From NCBI RefSeq assembly GCF_014839805.1, contig NC_051138.1, positions 11,468,983 to 11,532,982 of the forward strand: a stretch of 64,000 bases of DNA. Direction: 5' to 3'. Of this stretch, positions 34,616-47,454 are shown piece after piece. The notes under the pieces are model-generated. The model was not told the DNA's origin. It worked only from the letters and a program-made list of their open reading frames with translations, and did not search any database. How positions within the stretch are numbered: the first letter of the stretch is position 1; each line of letters starts with the position of its first letter. This stretch comes from Manduca sexta. Lineage: Eukaryota; Arthropoda; Insecta; Lepidoptera; Sphingidae. The position numbers and the translations under genes were made by a program.

Positions 34616-36072
34616 TCGTGCCCTTATAAAAAAAAAAACTTCATCAAGCGGTGCACCTACAAATTTGTGTATGCTATAATCATATTCCTTCCTTATGGTC
34701 AGGTAAAAATAAACCTAAAACGTAAGGCCACAATGTTATTATTTTATTGAAAGTGCACTCGTTTTACAAATATGGTTGTATTTTAAGTACAATTTACACG
34801 TTTAAGTCGAACGAATATTTTATAATGTATGTGGGCGGTATAAAAATTAAGTAAGCGCAAGATGGCGCTCTCTACCCAAAAAAACGATGTAAGGAAAGAA
34901 GGAGTCGAGGAATATATAATTTTTTTAAGCAGTAAAGGTGTTTTATATAAATCCTGTTTCCCCGATCATATATGTATATGGGTGTTTTATTGTTTTGTGG
35001 TATTTGTTGCCCGGAGTCTGGAATTTGTTGGATATACACAAGCTGGTCCTGGCTGGTTTTACACCTTGTGTACAATATTCTCTACCCGGACCTTTCAACC
35101 GGTATTATTTTTTATATTTTTTTTTTATTTTCATTAAATAAAAAAGAGGCACACTTGAACTCCTTTCGACCACAAAAGGGTTGAGCCAACAAAGAAAATA
35201 TCACGAATTTAAATTCTGAAAACCCTCCTCATTAGAATATAATTAGAGTTCCTCCGCAAAATGAATAAAACGGAACCATTATTAGTTCGCGAGCTTCGCT
35301 CGTATATCGATCGCGCAACCAGTTTGTCTGAATTTAATAAAACTGTTGATATGCAATCTGGCTGAACGAATTTCGCACTTACCTAACGTTTTAGAACAAT
35401 GTTCGGTTACTTGAATTTGAAATATTACGGTTGTGAGTAAATATTTTAAGTATTTTGTGACCTATTTCTTAAAAGGCAGAATTGTAATACGTTTTGCTAC
35501 CAGCATGATCATGTAAACACGTATTCATTGTTGAAAATATTCTGGAAAATCACATTATTACTATCCAAACAGAATGTAAATAAGATAACCCGACCCAATA
35601 ATTTTGCCTAGAACTCAAAGTATGTTGCGTAAAGTGAATTTTTTAAAAAATGTCGCTCTAACCAGTGTGTAGGAAAGTAAAGTGATATTGGGATTTTCCG
35701 CTAAAGTGTGCAATTTATGCTCCATATAAGGATATGTCTGCCCCCATCGACATGGCATGGCATTTGTTACACTATTTACCCCTTCGGATATAAAGGAAGA
35801 ATATAACGTAACAAAAAGTTTTCAACTCTATACCTTTACGCACCCATTTCAAAACATACAAATACAATGTTACAAACAAGACTCGAACAGCGTACTTGCA
35901 ATCTATCTTATGGGCCAACCTGTCAAACGATGTAATAACAGAGGGATGGGCGCGCCGCATTCGCTAGATTAAACAATACAGACATTCTTATAGCTCTTAT
36001 GTCACTATTTGTACCAATATGTTACTGTAACATACTAGACAGTTAGTTTATGGCGACATTATAACTCACATA
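34616..36072. other. AT-rich spacer with possible repeat scraps
   Basis: About 35005-35100 contains words shared with R1 and SINE-2 ('ggagtctggaatttgt', 'acaccttgtgta'), too short to assign. No gene was recognised. Confidence 0.4.
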
Positions 36073-36325
36073 CCTGGGTGACGTAGTTGTGTTACGGTAC
36101 GACTGCAGTGCTAAGGCCTCGGGTTCGATCCCTGGTCGGGCGAAGTGATATTGGGTTTTTCTACTTAATATAAGCTTGGATTTGGAATTTGTGCCCGATG
36201 TGGCGATAGGCTCGCTCCCCATCACATCATTGGACGGAATAAGGCGTTCAGTGAGCGTACCACTTGCACCTCTGACTACGTCTTCGAGTGTATAAGAAGG
36301 GTGAAATTTTCCGAAAGAGAACCTA
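36073..36325 (+). mobile_element. SINE-2 copy (plus strand)
   Basis: The tRNA-like head 'gtagttgtgttacggtacga' carries the B-box-like GGGTTCGATCCC at 36121-36132. The body has 'agtgatattgggtttttct' and 'tttgtgcccgatgtggcgat', and the 3' part 'cttgcacctctgacta'. Pol III promoter boxes are visible in the head. Confidence 0.78.
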
Positions 36326-36394
36326 ACACAACATAATATAGGTACTATTATGCATAAACGCGGCTAGCAAATCGTTTTTTTACTAAAATTATGA

Positions 36395-36440
36395 AAGGGA
36401 AGCCGGCAGGATTCGGGTTATGTAGACTCTTCGCCACTAG
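36395..36440 (+). repeat. Short repeat R9, copy 1
   Basis: 'gggaagccggcaggattcgg' followed by 'cttcgccactagtg' recurs at 54786 (head of an R2 copy) and 62690. It is probably the 5' part of an R2-like repeat. Confidence 0.45.
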
Positions 36441-36689
36441 TGTATACACACACATACATATTAAAGTCTAGTAATAACTAAAAGTCAACTAGTCGAAATT
36501 TGACCGTCCAATTTACTATATTTGTAACTCGTGTAGGAAATGAAAAAATATATTTATTATATCCACTTTGCAACTATATGAATAAGCTGCTGTAAATAAT
36601 AGTAATAATAATAACAATAAAAACGAATAGTGTTTTTTTTATCTGTATCATAAATAAATAATAAAACTGATTTTTATAAGAGCAACACT

Positions 36690-36810
36690 AGAATTTCTTG
36701 CCCGTTCTTCTCTGGTGAGAACTGCTTTTCGAATTGGTGGTAGAGTTAATATTGACGAAAATTAATAATATATAGCACTTTACAGGTTCAAATAAACTAT
36801 TTCATATCAT
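36690..36810 (+). repeat. LINE 3' UTR fragment
   Basis: 'tttcttgcccgttcttctct' followed by 'ggtggtagagttaa' is the same repeat as the minus-strand copy at 8154-8306. It is non-coding and diverged. Confidence 0.5.
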
Positions 36811-37158
36811 TTCAATGATGACACGAGCAAGTTGCTCGCCTGATGGTAAGATCAATTTGTTTACATTTTCTCTTCCATCCATGAATATTTTATGAAAAAT
36901 ATTCTACAACGTGTCGGTTGCATTGAATATTTTTCGAATGCGGGATACCTAGACGTTAAAACAGCAGTATTTCAATTTGAAATTTAAGATACAGTAAAAG
37001 ATTTAGTACGATGTTGTCTAAAGAAAAAAACATTTATGATTAAGAAATCCTTTTAGAAAGTTATATTTAAAGGTAATTTATAATGCTTTGAAAATGGCAC
37101 AGGACTTACTAATATATTTTATTCAGTATACTGCTGTCTCGTTTTCCCCATACTGACA

Positions 37159-37280
37159 AGCAATTTTAATTAGACACCGACTCCAAAATTGGTATCCAAT
37201 GTATACCTGTTATGTGAAATTATTTTTTGGTTTTGAGTGGTTTTTGAGGGCGGTTTAATTTTTTGTTAAATTTATTTTTA
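37159..37280 (+). repeat. Repeat family R5, copy 1
   Basis: About 122 bp beginning 'agcaattttaattag-cacc' is about 90% identical to 50115-50243. Both start near an accgactccaaaa motif. Class unknown. Confidence 0.7.
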
Positions 37281-37863
37281 TTCATCGTGTTTTCAGTGAC
37301 TTCTATTAAACAGAAGATACCGATAACTCAAGATATCAAGGGAAGCTACACCGATAATAGACATTGCCGATATTAATGTGATAAATAATCGCTTCCAATC
37401 TGCAAGCTGTCGTTCCCAGATACCGTTGTCATAGGAAACAATACACATTACAGTTAATTAAACTACACCGAAATTACTATCAAAATAGAATTAACGAAAT
37501 GTATTTTTCGTGACGCCGTGATGTAAATAATCGTTCATTAAAGTCTATTCTGTAGCGAAAACCATCATTTTTTACGGCTATGTTTAATTCTTGGTTTTCT
37601 TGAAGTAGATTTGTTTGATAGAATTTCAACATATTCAACATTTTGTTTTGTATTGAGATAAGACTCGTTTCCGCATTTTTTTAATCCCGGGTACCGTCTC
37701 TGCGATAGCAAACACTTTCAATGTCTTGCCGATGATTTTTGTAATTATTCCCGGTAATTGGTAATAGTCTTACATGCCTACCTTAACGAAATATGGAGGT
37801 GTTAGATTTTTGCTTTTGAAGCATAGCCATTCTCTTTTATTTTATAGTTTATTTTTTATTGAT
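37281..37863. other. AT-rich spacer
   Basis: No gene was recognised. Confidence 0.5.
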
Positions 37864-38103
37864 ATGAATGACGAGATTAGCTAGCCGATTATCTGATGGT
37901 AAGCGATACGACCGCCCATAAACAGTAGAAACACCATCTAACACCTTGAATTACAAAGTATTGTTTGGTATTCCACTCAGCTCGCTATCCTGAGACATGA
38001 GATGTTAAGTCTTATTATGTCCAGTAGTTACACTGGCGACAAAAATAGATATTGCCGTAGTACTTACCCAGACGGACTCTCACATGTGAGAGACTACCAG
38101 TGG
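37864..38103 (-). repeat. Repeat family R2, copy 2 (inverted)
   Basis: It is the reverse complement of the R2 block: 'ctgatggtaagcgatacgac', 'acagtagaaacaccatc', 'tgaattacaaagtattg'. It ends at the perfect 16-bp palindrome CTCTCACATGTGAGAG, present in slightly altered form in the copy at 17496. Confidence 0.65.
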
Positions 38104-38400
38104 TCTAATTAATGTCACTTATTTGTAATTAATGTCAATCTCTACCAACAGTAGCAAATATCATTTTTACAGCGTACAAATTGGATGGCCGTAACAAAAC
38201 CAATTGAGGCCGTAGCTCCCACACGCGTACGATATTCCGCTGGCGGGATCAAAGTTTTATAAATCTGTTAGTCAGGGCCTGCGCGTTGATTGGCACGTTT
38301 GGTACTGACGGTAATAAAATATCTCGCATTTTAATTTATTTTATCTTTAGCTGCGAATGAAAAATTACGTAAACTGCATTTGAAGATTTAGTTAAATCAA

Positions 38401-38572
38401 TTTCTTATGTTTACGCGAATGTTAGACATTGAATTCATGCTCACGGGGGGGGGGGGGGGACTGAAGGCCATAAAGGCTGCAAAGTCTTCGAAACATCGGG
38501 AGAAAATAAAACACCAATACCGCAATAGAATCCGAAAATTAGTTTAATTTCAATGTCTAAATCAATTTCTAT
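38401..38572 (+). repeat. Penelope-like tail with G15 run
   Basis: It starts with the reverse form 'tttcttatgtttacgcgaat', then has 15 consecutive G (38445-38459), then 'ggctgcaaagtcttcgaaac' and 'aatttcaatgtctaaatcaa' in forward orientation. Inverted and direct PLE tail pieces are therefore juxtaposed. Confidence 0.6.
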
Positions 38573-40381
38573 AAAAATAATTATAAACTACATAATATAA
38601 TATATTATTATATTATGATGTTTTTTTGAAATTTAAATATCCAGTCTAAAAGGGATTTAAATTTATTTGCTTTTAGTAAACTTTTTCATATAAAGATATT
38701 CAGATGATATCTCATCACGAATACCGCAAGGACATGCTTTGTATGCTCATCTTGTCGAGCTCTCAGCAATTAAACTACAACATTGCTTTTTTATAGTTAT
38801 TACACCGCAAAAATGTACGTACAATGCAACGTAATCAACCAAAAATTAAAAGAATTTTCTTCATAACCATCAGCTAAAATTACTATAATATGTCTATAGT
38901 CTTCATCTGTTGAATTTCCAAATAATTAAAATTTTCAAGTTCAATCAACTTTAATCCGACGGTATTACTTATGGACTTATGTACTCATAAGGTTTCACAC
39001 TTTAAAGGGACATTTTGGAGCACCTGAAACATACGCAAGTGTTAAAGGATTCACCACTCCCGCTAACATAGTTGATCCGAATAACTACTAAAATTATAAT
39101 TTAACTAGTGTTTTAGCTGTTGTAAATGTTATTAGATAATGGATTATTGTGCGTTTATCAGGGTTAAGTGTAAAATACCATTATTATGGACGGTAATGCA
39201 ATCTTTATGTTATATTGTGGTAATAAAACAGCTTTTAAAGAGCTATCAAATTATATGCCCTATAATAAGTTGTTGAATATGGAGTTTTATATTTTTTTCG
39301 CTACAGTAAAAGGTTCATGTTTAGTGTTTCAGTTGATTGTTTATTCTTGGCTAATTTCGGCCTTTGACGTATTTTCGTCTAGCCTGGGAATGACTAGAGT
39401 TTGTGGGAAATAATGTTTTAGCGATCAGGTTATGTTTTCTCTTATTTTCTTTCTATGTTTGAGACAGTGTAAGATGTAGAGAAATTTCCGAAAAGTATTT
39501 TACGCGCCGTCCCAAAGGAGAAAATACGCGGAACAAAGCGACATCGTGCTAAGTGCTTAAGTATAATGCAGTGTTCGAGGCTTGAGACAGCTGCTCGTGC
39601 AACCTTGTCAATCATATTTAATTATTCTATCAATCAATTCATTTGTTAACTAATGCAAGAATTAAAACACTGGTTTGTTCATACTAGATAGGTACCGGTT
39701 GTCTCCGCCCGCGGTAAAGTCGATTCCCAGGATAGAAAAGAGCTTAAAAATCTCAAAGATAATGTAGCAATTTCAATTATTCAATTCAATATTTAGATGA
39801 TGGAACGTAGGTACTAATGAATTTTCAGAATTTGAACAGTTTGCAGTTAAAATAAAAATAAATTAAATATTCTTCATCTATGTGCAATCCATATTACTCC
39901 TGTCATTTCGCCAATCAATCAGATTATTTTTTGAGTAACTACTTACTTGTTGTAATAACGCACAGCTAATACTGGTAAGTTTAATGTTTCCAATGCAGAC
40001 AAAATCAAGAATCCAAAATCATAATCCTCATTTCCTTTTATAAGTTATTTCCATAATATTATCTAAGATAGTAATCATTAGGTACATAATTGAACAACTT
40101 AAAAGAAGTATTCTTCCCACCACTGCACTCTTAAATGTTTTTACCCTCATCAAAAGCGAGAAAACATGAATCCAGTAAAAGTTGAAGTGTGAAATACTCT
40201 ACGGAGAGAGCATCAAACCAAAGTGAATAGAAATGTACGAATCGTGTAAGCGTTCACAAGCGTCAATAGGCTTAAAGGGTTATGTTCGGGACTCAGCGCG
40301 ACCAGCAAAGGGCCAGTGCCTGATCACAACAGTCTCATGAAATCCGTATTCGATATGTCTTGATATTTGTTGTGTTGTGCC
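38573..40381. other. AT-rich spacer
   Basis: The ORF at 39186-39413 has no recognisable domain. No other gene signal was found. Confidence 0.5.
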
Positions 40382-41273
40382 TAGGGTTTGGGTATTCCCG
40401 ACAATTTTAAATTCCCGGGACTCGAGACAGCCTACAATCAAGTTCCCGAGAATTCCCGGGAATTTGAGACATTTTTTTAGTTTTTTTTAAGAGGGTTAAA
40501 CCTTTTTTGAATAATTTTAATAGAGTTAATTGTTGGTGAAACCTGTTAAAAAAGGCAATTCTTTGTAAATATTAATATTTGTTAAACAGAAAATTAAATC
40601 TTAATAACTTTAACCATAATTCCAGTCTTAATAATTGTTTTGTTTATTTCTTTTAATCACACACATACTCACTTTTAAGCAATGAAATCTTATAGTTATA
40701 AAACGAACTTAGTTTAAAATCATACTAATTTTTAATAACTTTACTATTATCTACTAATTCAAGTATCTAATCATTGGTTATAATCATAACATTGTTAATT
40801 CTCATAATCACAGATTTGTTCCACAGTTAAGTAATGTAAATATAAATAATAATACAGACTTATAAATCAGTCTTTTAAATAATCAGCTAACACATTAATT
40901 AGACTTCTTTGCTCATTTAATGAAATAGGCTTTTAAAACAACAACAAACACTACACCACACTCACATCATAAATGAAATTGACGACTGACTGACTCAACT
41001 GACATACACCTTCAAACGTCACAGAAAAACCAATGTGGCGCGGCATTTATTATGTTGTGCACTCAGTAGTTACATAGTAGGCCAAGTAATTATTCATAAA
41101 ACTAACAGCGCTAGGCTCCTACAATTATTTGAAAATTAAAATGATTACATAATAATTTCGACATACTCGTCTAGTCTTGAGTCTCGACACGAAAGTTCCG
41201 GGACTCGTGACAACTAAAATTACGTAATATCCCGGGAATTCGAGACCCGACACGTCCCGGGACCCAAACCCTA
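40382..41273. mobile_element. Non-autonomous hAT element with exact TSD
   Basis: The left end TAGGGTTTGGGT and right end ACCCAAACCCTA are perfect 12-bp inverted repeats, flanked by GTTGTGCC at 40374-40381 and 41274-41281. An 8-bp duplication and TAGGG-type termini fit hAT. Subterminal copies of CCCGGGA(A/C)TT/CGAGAC-like words lie at 40414, 40455, 41198 and 41231, plausible transposase-binding sites. The 892-bp AT-rich interior codes for no transposase. Confidence 0.9.
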
Positions 41274-41975
41274 GTTGTGCCTACTTATTGCATCATAGGA
41301 ATCAATATCATTTTTTTATATATTCTTGCCAAAGTGCACCTATATACACGTATATAGACTAGCTTGTTTATTAGTCTGTTTTGCAACGCAGTAGTGCTGC
41401 TCTGGTGCTTGCTGGGTAAATAGACGCCGTCCGTTACCCGCTAGCTAAAAATCACCTAAAGCGTCTCAAGAACTGGAAGTTCGCCCACGCCGCTCCACGA
41501 TCGCCCACGAAGTCTACTTTTAGAGCGGCCTACCGTAAAATTACACAAGATTCTACTTCAAAGTTTTGGTACATTCTACACGTGATTTGTTATAAAATAA
41601 TATATCCCGAGATCATTTCAGATAATTATTTATTTATTTGTTATTATTAATCAAGTAACATAGACTGATTTGGGGTTAGGAAAACAATACTTATATTAGT
41701 AAGATAATTATGAGGCGATAAACAATAATGCGTTCACTACTGCTCTCCTCATATCGGAGCATGCATCCTGCAGCAATGGTTTATTATAATATACTAGTAA
41801 AGTGTTTATATTTATAGTGGTCGTCCAGTAGACGAAACTCAACTGTCGAATTTTATATATTTTTAACACATATTTTACGTAAATATATTTTTTTACACTG
41901 CCCTATATCCCAAATCTTACACTTCGCCATGCGCGTAATGTGATAAAAAAGTAAACAAAGTGCTTTCTGCCTATA
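41274..41975. other. Spacer with a GC-richer block
   Basis: About 41380-41560 is GC-richer than its flanks and has no long ORF. It may be an old repeat. The rest is AT-rich. Confidence 0.45.
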
Positions 41976-42254
41976 TCTATACATATTATAAAACAAAGTC
42001 CCTAAAAACTGTCTGTCTGTATGTGATTGATTTTCTCAAAATGTTTTGAACGGATTTTTCTATGGTTTTACTAAAAGTGCTATTCTTCAGGAAGGTTTAT
42101 GTTAATAGTACATTACGGTTTTATATAAATTGAATAAAAACGATAACTGTTGAAGAGGTCACGTGGTTGTAAAAATCTCGTGGGTCGGGATTTACGCGGA
42201 AAAAACGTTGTGATATACTGATTTCCACGCGGGCGAAGCCGCGGACATAGCTAG
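41976..42254 (+). mobile_element. Short Helitron (279 bp)
   Basis: The 5' end A|TCTATACATATTATAAAAC is followed by 'aaagtccctaaaaactgtct' and the phrase 'ttttgaacggattttt'. The 3' end has a GC-rich stem region ('cacgcgggcgaagccgcgg') and CTAG at 42251. The base after CTAG is C, not T. It is non-coding. Its 5' end recurs inside Helitrons C and G. Confidence 0.75.
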
Positions 42255-42631
42255 CTTAGTTACAAATAAATGTTATAAAGATTAAGAGATTTATTACTGC
42301 TCTGCTTTATTGATATTTTACTAATACTATAATGCCAAAAAGCTTTCAATAATAGAAAAATATCTAAAATAATACCTGTGAGGTAATTTTTTTATCTCAG
42401 TAAAGAGCTTTTAGGCGGCCGGAGCTCGAAACACAACATGGTTTACGCAAATCATAATAATCTGGTTTCAATATATAAAAATATATTGATTTTGTCAATA
42501 AATTTACTATAATAAAGACATTGGATGAGTTCTATATAATAACACATTTTAATATTCCGTTTGTCTGGAATTGGTAGTTATGAAAAAAAATTAACGTCAA
42601 GTTTTTTTTGTATTCGGGCACGCATACCTAA
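42255..42631. other. AT-rich spacer
   Basis: No gene was recognised. Confidence 0.5.
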
Positions 42632-42742
42632 ACCGCACTGCACCTGATTCTAAGTGGAGGGGGGTCCAACAGAATGTCGACTGATTACCCTTCGTAGGCG
42701 ACGCAATTATGCCGGCCTGTCGGAACCGGATATACACATTTC
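42632..42742 (+). repeat. Repeat family R1, fragment
   Basis: 'cactgcacctgattctaagt', 'ggggtccaacagaatgtcga' and 'gcaattatgccggcctgt' match the first half of R1. Confidence 0.6.
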
Positions 42743-43407
42743 ATATACACAAATCATATTTTCTATGTTTATATTTATACGTTTGGGACGATTATTAAGG
42801 AACATAAAGGCGCTTGGCTTTTTTTAAATCTTTGTGGAGGATACAAATTACTAAATTGTATGCTCGTTCGGGTGTATGAAAGGTACATTTTACCTTTGGC
42901 TTTTGTAAAACATACATGTATTATCTTTGTGAGCTATTCGAGTGCTTCAATTTTAATGTCAAATTACGGAATGTTGTTTATAATACGAGACGACATGACC
43001 CGAAAACATATTGTTTTTAAAATTTTTATACTTCCACTACTGTGAAAACATATTTCGTGTAAAAGTATTCTGAATACACTTTATTATGTATCGTGTTTGT
43101 ATGTAATGTGTTATTAGTTCTACCAATTAGGTCGAAACAATAGTTTATGTGGGTTTGATTATCTTATTACAAATTAAACAAGGCTTGTAATTGAATGCGT
43201 AGGCGCTTAATGACAAGTCAATACTTGTAAAGAACATCATATGAAATTATGTATTTTTTTAATTTACCCAATTTTTTATTTAAAAACGAAATATTGACCG
43301 TGTAAAGTATAATTTCGTTAAGTACTACATATTTTTTTTTATTAATTCCTAACTTTATAGCTATTTATAGTACACGTATATAACGAAGAGAGCAGAATAA
43401 TTATAAT
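42743..43407. other. AT-rich spacer
   Basis: No gene was recognised. Confidence 0.5.
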
Positions 43408-43515
43408 GATTTCTTATGTTTACGCAAATGTTGACATTGAAATAAAACTATTTTACTGATTTGGTCACAATTTTTTATATTATAATTTTTCCCGACGTTT
43501 CTAAACTGCAGCCTA
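43408..43515 (-). repeat. Penelope-like tail (minus strand)
   Basis: 'gatttcttatgtttacgcaa', 'gaaataaaactattttac' and 'cccgacgtttctaaactg' give the PLE tail in reverse order, with the order kept throughout. Confidence 0.65.
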
Positions 43516-44335
43516 CGTGGTGTCTTCCCCGTGAACATGAAGGAAAAATAGAAGGCAATAATAGTTTTATTTTATAATAAATACTATCTTCGGTGGCTTA
43601 TCTATTGTGTTCATTTCGTCCTCTATTTGTCGATTATTAATAGCTGTGAGCCACCAATACACAAAAAAAAAAATATCTTTTAGTTACAAAAGTTTTGATT
43701 GGAAACATTTAATTCGAACCACTCGAAGTTTATAAACAGCACTTAGCCCACCCAACGATTTAACATTTGCAATTTGATAAATTTTCAACAGAAAAATACA
43801 ATACATTTTTTACATGTCGCATCTATTATATAAAACAAATACGGGTTTGTTACAACACTTATAACTCGAGATCTGCTGAACCAATTTTCATGGTTATTGA
43901 TTCGTTGGATTTGTCTCCGGCCCGAATAGCAGAATACATCTTAAAACAATGAAAACTCGATATGTGTAATAATACTTAATCATTTCAATTAATGCTCATT
44001 TTTGTTTAGTACATGTCAAACATGTTGTCCAATCCTGTCAAATACTGTAACAACTATTCATGTGTGCGTTCAGAAATTTATTTCCATCTCGAATAGAAGT
44101 GTATAGACAAATAGAGAAAAATAAAATAGCTCGGAATAATACCTAAGATTTATTCTACAGGTTAACAAAAGTGTAAATGTCTTTTTATAGATTGTCTATG
44201 ATTTTTCTTGACAAGATATTGTCTATGTCTCGAAAGTTCAGGCACTGTTATTATTTATAATTCTCTTTGGTTATTATATTCGGTGATTTTATGTGGTTTT
44301 GTGCGAATGCATATTCAGTATTACTATTAAAAACA

Positions 44336-44998
44336 ATGCCGCGTCCTAGAAGATCTAATCTTTCCCAGCGAAGCCGTAATGAAATTAGGCAACGGAATAT
44401 CGCGAGTCAATTATCTGATGAAGAACGAGAAATTGCACGAGAAGAGCGCCGCGTTAGTATGGAGCAAGGAAGGGCCTTAATTCGTGCTTCTCAAACACAA
44501 GAGCAAAGAGAGGCAGCCCGTGAAACGGCTAGGTTAGAAACGAGAAATCGAGCTTATCGTTCAGATGAACAGAGGAATAATCTTCAAAGTGCAAGAAGAA
44601 ATGGTTCAAGTATTGATTTGAATCGAGCAGCGTTTTTACATGATAGCACCATCGACTACAGCTTGCATCGTTTAGTTTGCATTGGTCCAATGGACGTTGT
44701 TTGCCAGCATTGTGGCGCATTGAAGTTTGCTGGTGAAACGCCTGGTTTGTGCTGCCTTAGTGGTAAAGTGAAATTGCCATTATTGGTCCCGCCACCAGAG
44801 CCATTGTGTTTCCTGCTTTATGACGAAACACTAGAATCACGACATTTTCTAGCGAACACTCAAAAATACAATGTCTGTTTCCAAATGACTTCATTTAGGG
44901 CGGAAATTATCGAAGAACACGGATATAATCCGACATTTAAGGTAATTTACGTTAAAAACTTTATTTTCTATGATTGTAAAAAAAAATCTGGAATGTAG
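44336..44998 (+). pseudogene. Helitron Rep/helicase N-terminal region (truncated)
   Basis: The start is taken at MPRPRRSNLSQRSR (44336) rather than the earlier in-frame ATG at 44267, because this begins the arginine-rich repeat region typical of these proteins (EQREAARETARLETRNR). A zinc-binding-like block VCQHCGALKFAGETPGLCC, then GKVKLPLLVPPPEPL, and FQMTSF follow; these are hallmarks of the Helitron Rep N-terminus. After GYNPTFK the frame runs into GTAATT. A 161-nt stretch ending TTGACTTCACAG (45102) could be an intron, because the next bases read IQG, as expected after FK. The HUH and helicase domains are missing, so no transposase activity is expected. Confidence 0.8.
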
Positions 44999-45102
44999 TT
45001 TGTTAGATTTCTGTATTTGTCTCTAAAATAAAAATGGCATGTTATTATTTGAAAATAAAAGTGTTTGTAAATCTAACTATAACTATGGTTTTGACTTCAC
45101 AG
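44942..45102 (+). other. Possible intron in the Helitron Rep gene
   Basis: AAG|GTAATT at 44941/44942 and CACAG|ATTCAAGGC at 45102/45103 keep phase 0 and join PTFK to IQG. The branch-like 'ctaac' lies about 30 nt upstream of the AG. The following sequence diverges after three residues, so the second exon is itself truncated. Confidence 0.4.
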
Positions 45103-45270
45103 ATTCAAGGCCATCATCATCGGTTCTTCATTCATCATAATAAAATACTTTTATATTTCTATTATTTTGTATCATTGTATTACGTTCATCAAAGCCTAAA
45201 TTAGTTCAGCTAAAAGGTAACACGACACTTATTGACTGTTAGGCGGTACGAAGTTCGCCGGGTCAGCTAG

Positions 45271-45787
45271 TTGTCTTAATAAAATAATGACCTATTTCAA
45301 AATTGTTAACTCGTAGGAATCAATAAAAAACTCATTTTTGTTTGCGACCTTTTTATTTTGCCTTTTTTATGGTATAAGTTTCATTTTGACTTATCTTTAA
45401 CAAGTAAAATTTTTTAGCAACAAAAAAAAAAAGGACGCGAACAGAAATATTTTTTTTTTAAATTCCCAAGAGTTAACAATTTTGAAAGATGTCATTATTT
45501 TATTAAGAGTGCGATGTATGTAAAAGCTAGTGACACCTGTGCACTATTATATTAAAGCACAACAATAACTTACCACCGACCATAAAAAAACTTATAGGGT
45601 CAGCCATTTTATACTTTATGGCAGGGCGCAGAGAACGTGCTGACATTAAAGGAGGTAATATTGTCTCACAGTATATAATATAATATAATAAATCAGTTAT
45701 TCCTGTATTATGTACTATTTGATACTATGTATATTTGTACTATGCAATTGTTTTTTATTCGAATTATTAATAATGCGACCTAATGGT
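45271..45787. other. AT-rich spacer
   Basis: No gene was recognised. Confidence 0.5.
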
Positions 45788-45832
45788 TTTTTATGTTTAC
45801 GCGAATGTTAGTCAATGAAATAAAACTATTTT
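45788..45832 (-). repeat. Penelope-like tail fragment
   Basis: 'ttatgtttacgcgaatgtta' then 'aatgaaataaaactatttta' is the terminal 45 bp of the PLE tail, reverse orientation. Confidence 0.6.
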
Positions 45833-47454
45833 AGAAATTTCATCGCGACATAAATTATCTATGAAGTTTATATATCTAAAATGAATTACTAACCTTTGAC
45901 TTAAAAACAATACCTACTAGCAATGGTTAAAGGATTTTCTCAATGCTGCTTGGCAGGAAATAATTCTTTTCAATAACTTTTTCTGAGTAATTTTGCTTCA
46001 AACAACTGCCTGCAGAAACGGTTCATGTGTCGTGGAAAGAAAAAAAGATTGCAATTAAATATGACCCTTAAAAAGAATTTGTGTCAAACAAATTAGCATA
46101 TCCGCGTGTTTTTTTGTCCAAAATTTTGAAGGAACCTTGTCCTTGTTTTAGATAATAGTATATGATATCTAAAAGTTCTTTTTATATTCACTTTATACAT
46201 ATGCATGTCATCCTCTTCCTGAAATAAATAATCCCATCAAAATTGAAGTAGAAATTATATTGTTATGTTTGAAAATGGGAAGATACATGTTTCTTCTTAT
46301 TGTTAATTATGTGCCACGGCTTTACATAAAATATCTTCTAAATCTACAAATCAATATAAAATTTAAAATATTAAGCCGATAAAAATATTGCATTTTATAA
46401 TTTTTTAGGCCTAAAACTATCTTACAAACGATAATTAGAATCAAATTATTAACGGTGTATTGAACAAATCCGCCCACGTACACCTTCCCGTAAATCAATC
46501 ATGCTGAATTAATAAACGTGTTGGGAAATGGGATCGAAGCAACAAAGCAAAATAGTTGTTTTGATTACACCAGAACTATCACAAAGTCCTGAACAAACAG
46601 CTCTTGCTACGTTATTCATGGACAAAAAGGAGGTATTTAACTTTTAAAGTACAAAATAAACCCTGAATATCAGTCGCTGGCTTCGAAAAGAATCAATAAT
46701 ATATACTAACAAGGCTACATGGTCATCTCGACATTGCGTTAAAAATAAACATCTAAAACCGAGTTTTTGGGTAAAAATGGTCCTTAATCATGAATGATTT
46801 TAGATAAGATGTCAACACATGTAAAGGTGAGTTAGGTCTTATTCCGTCTACGGGGGCAAATCCAACTTTTTCAAGGATAATAAACTTCGATGTGAAATAT
46901 CAAATTCATGTGCATATTTGTTATTTAGGAATGCAGCAAAGTGACTAAAGATGGAATAGTCAGTACTAAGGAATAAATTTATAAGACGCCCAAATATAAT
47001 ATCGACCAATGAAGATATTATGTTGGTAAATGTCTAATAACTAACTAAACAAATAAGAAAGTATATTTATGCTTAAAGGCTGAAATAAAGTACCAACGCA
47101 AACAGATTTGCAAATGAGTGTCAATAGTGAATGTAATGATGAGGGTATACCAGTTGAATTTGTATACTAAATGTATCACAACAGTGCGAACATTCTGGTC
47201 ACGGACAGCGGTATCCTGGTTCGAATTACTGCCGGTATTGCGTCAAACAGAAACATCAAAGGTTTTCATACAAAATGTGTTCAATTAATTCGAGGGTATA
47301 CAACATATAAATTTGACGTTAATTCGTGTTATAACACTTCATGGACCCTTCGGGGATTAAGGCGTTATGTGTCAGTTTGTTTTGTTTTAAATTAATGTTG
47401 TATTATTCTTATTTATACGATTTGTTATGTTTTTTACATTTACATGGCTATATG
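45833..47454. other. AT-rich spacer
   Basis: No gene was recognised. The ORF at 47171-47395 has no domain. Confidence 0.5.

Larger units (their letters stand above)
43822..45270 (+). mobile_element. Helitron E, end to end, with truncated Rep gene
   Basis: The left end is A|TCTATTATATAAAAC at 43822. The right end has the hairpin stem GGCG...CGCC ('ggcggtacgaagttcgcc') 7 nt before CTAG at 45267-45270, followed by T. Both ends and the AT target are therefore intact. Inside is the N-terminal part of a Rep/helicase gene, but the HUH nuclease and helicase domains that such an ORF normally continues into are absent. The 1449-bp element is an internally deleted derivative that would need trans-acting protein. 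Confidence 0.85.
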
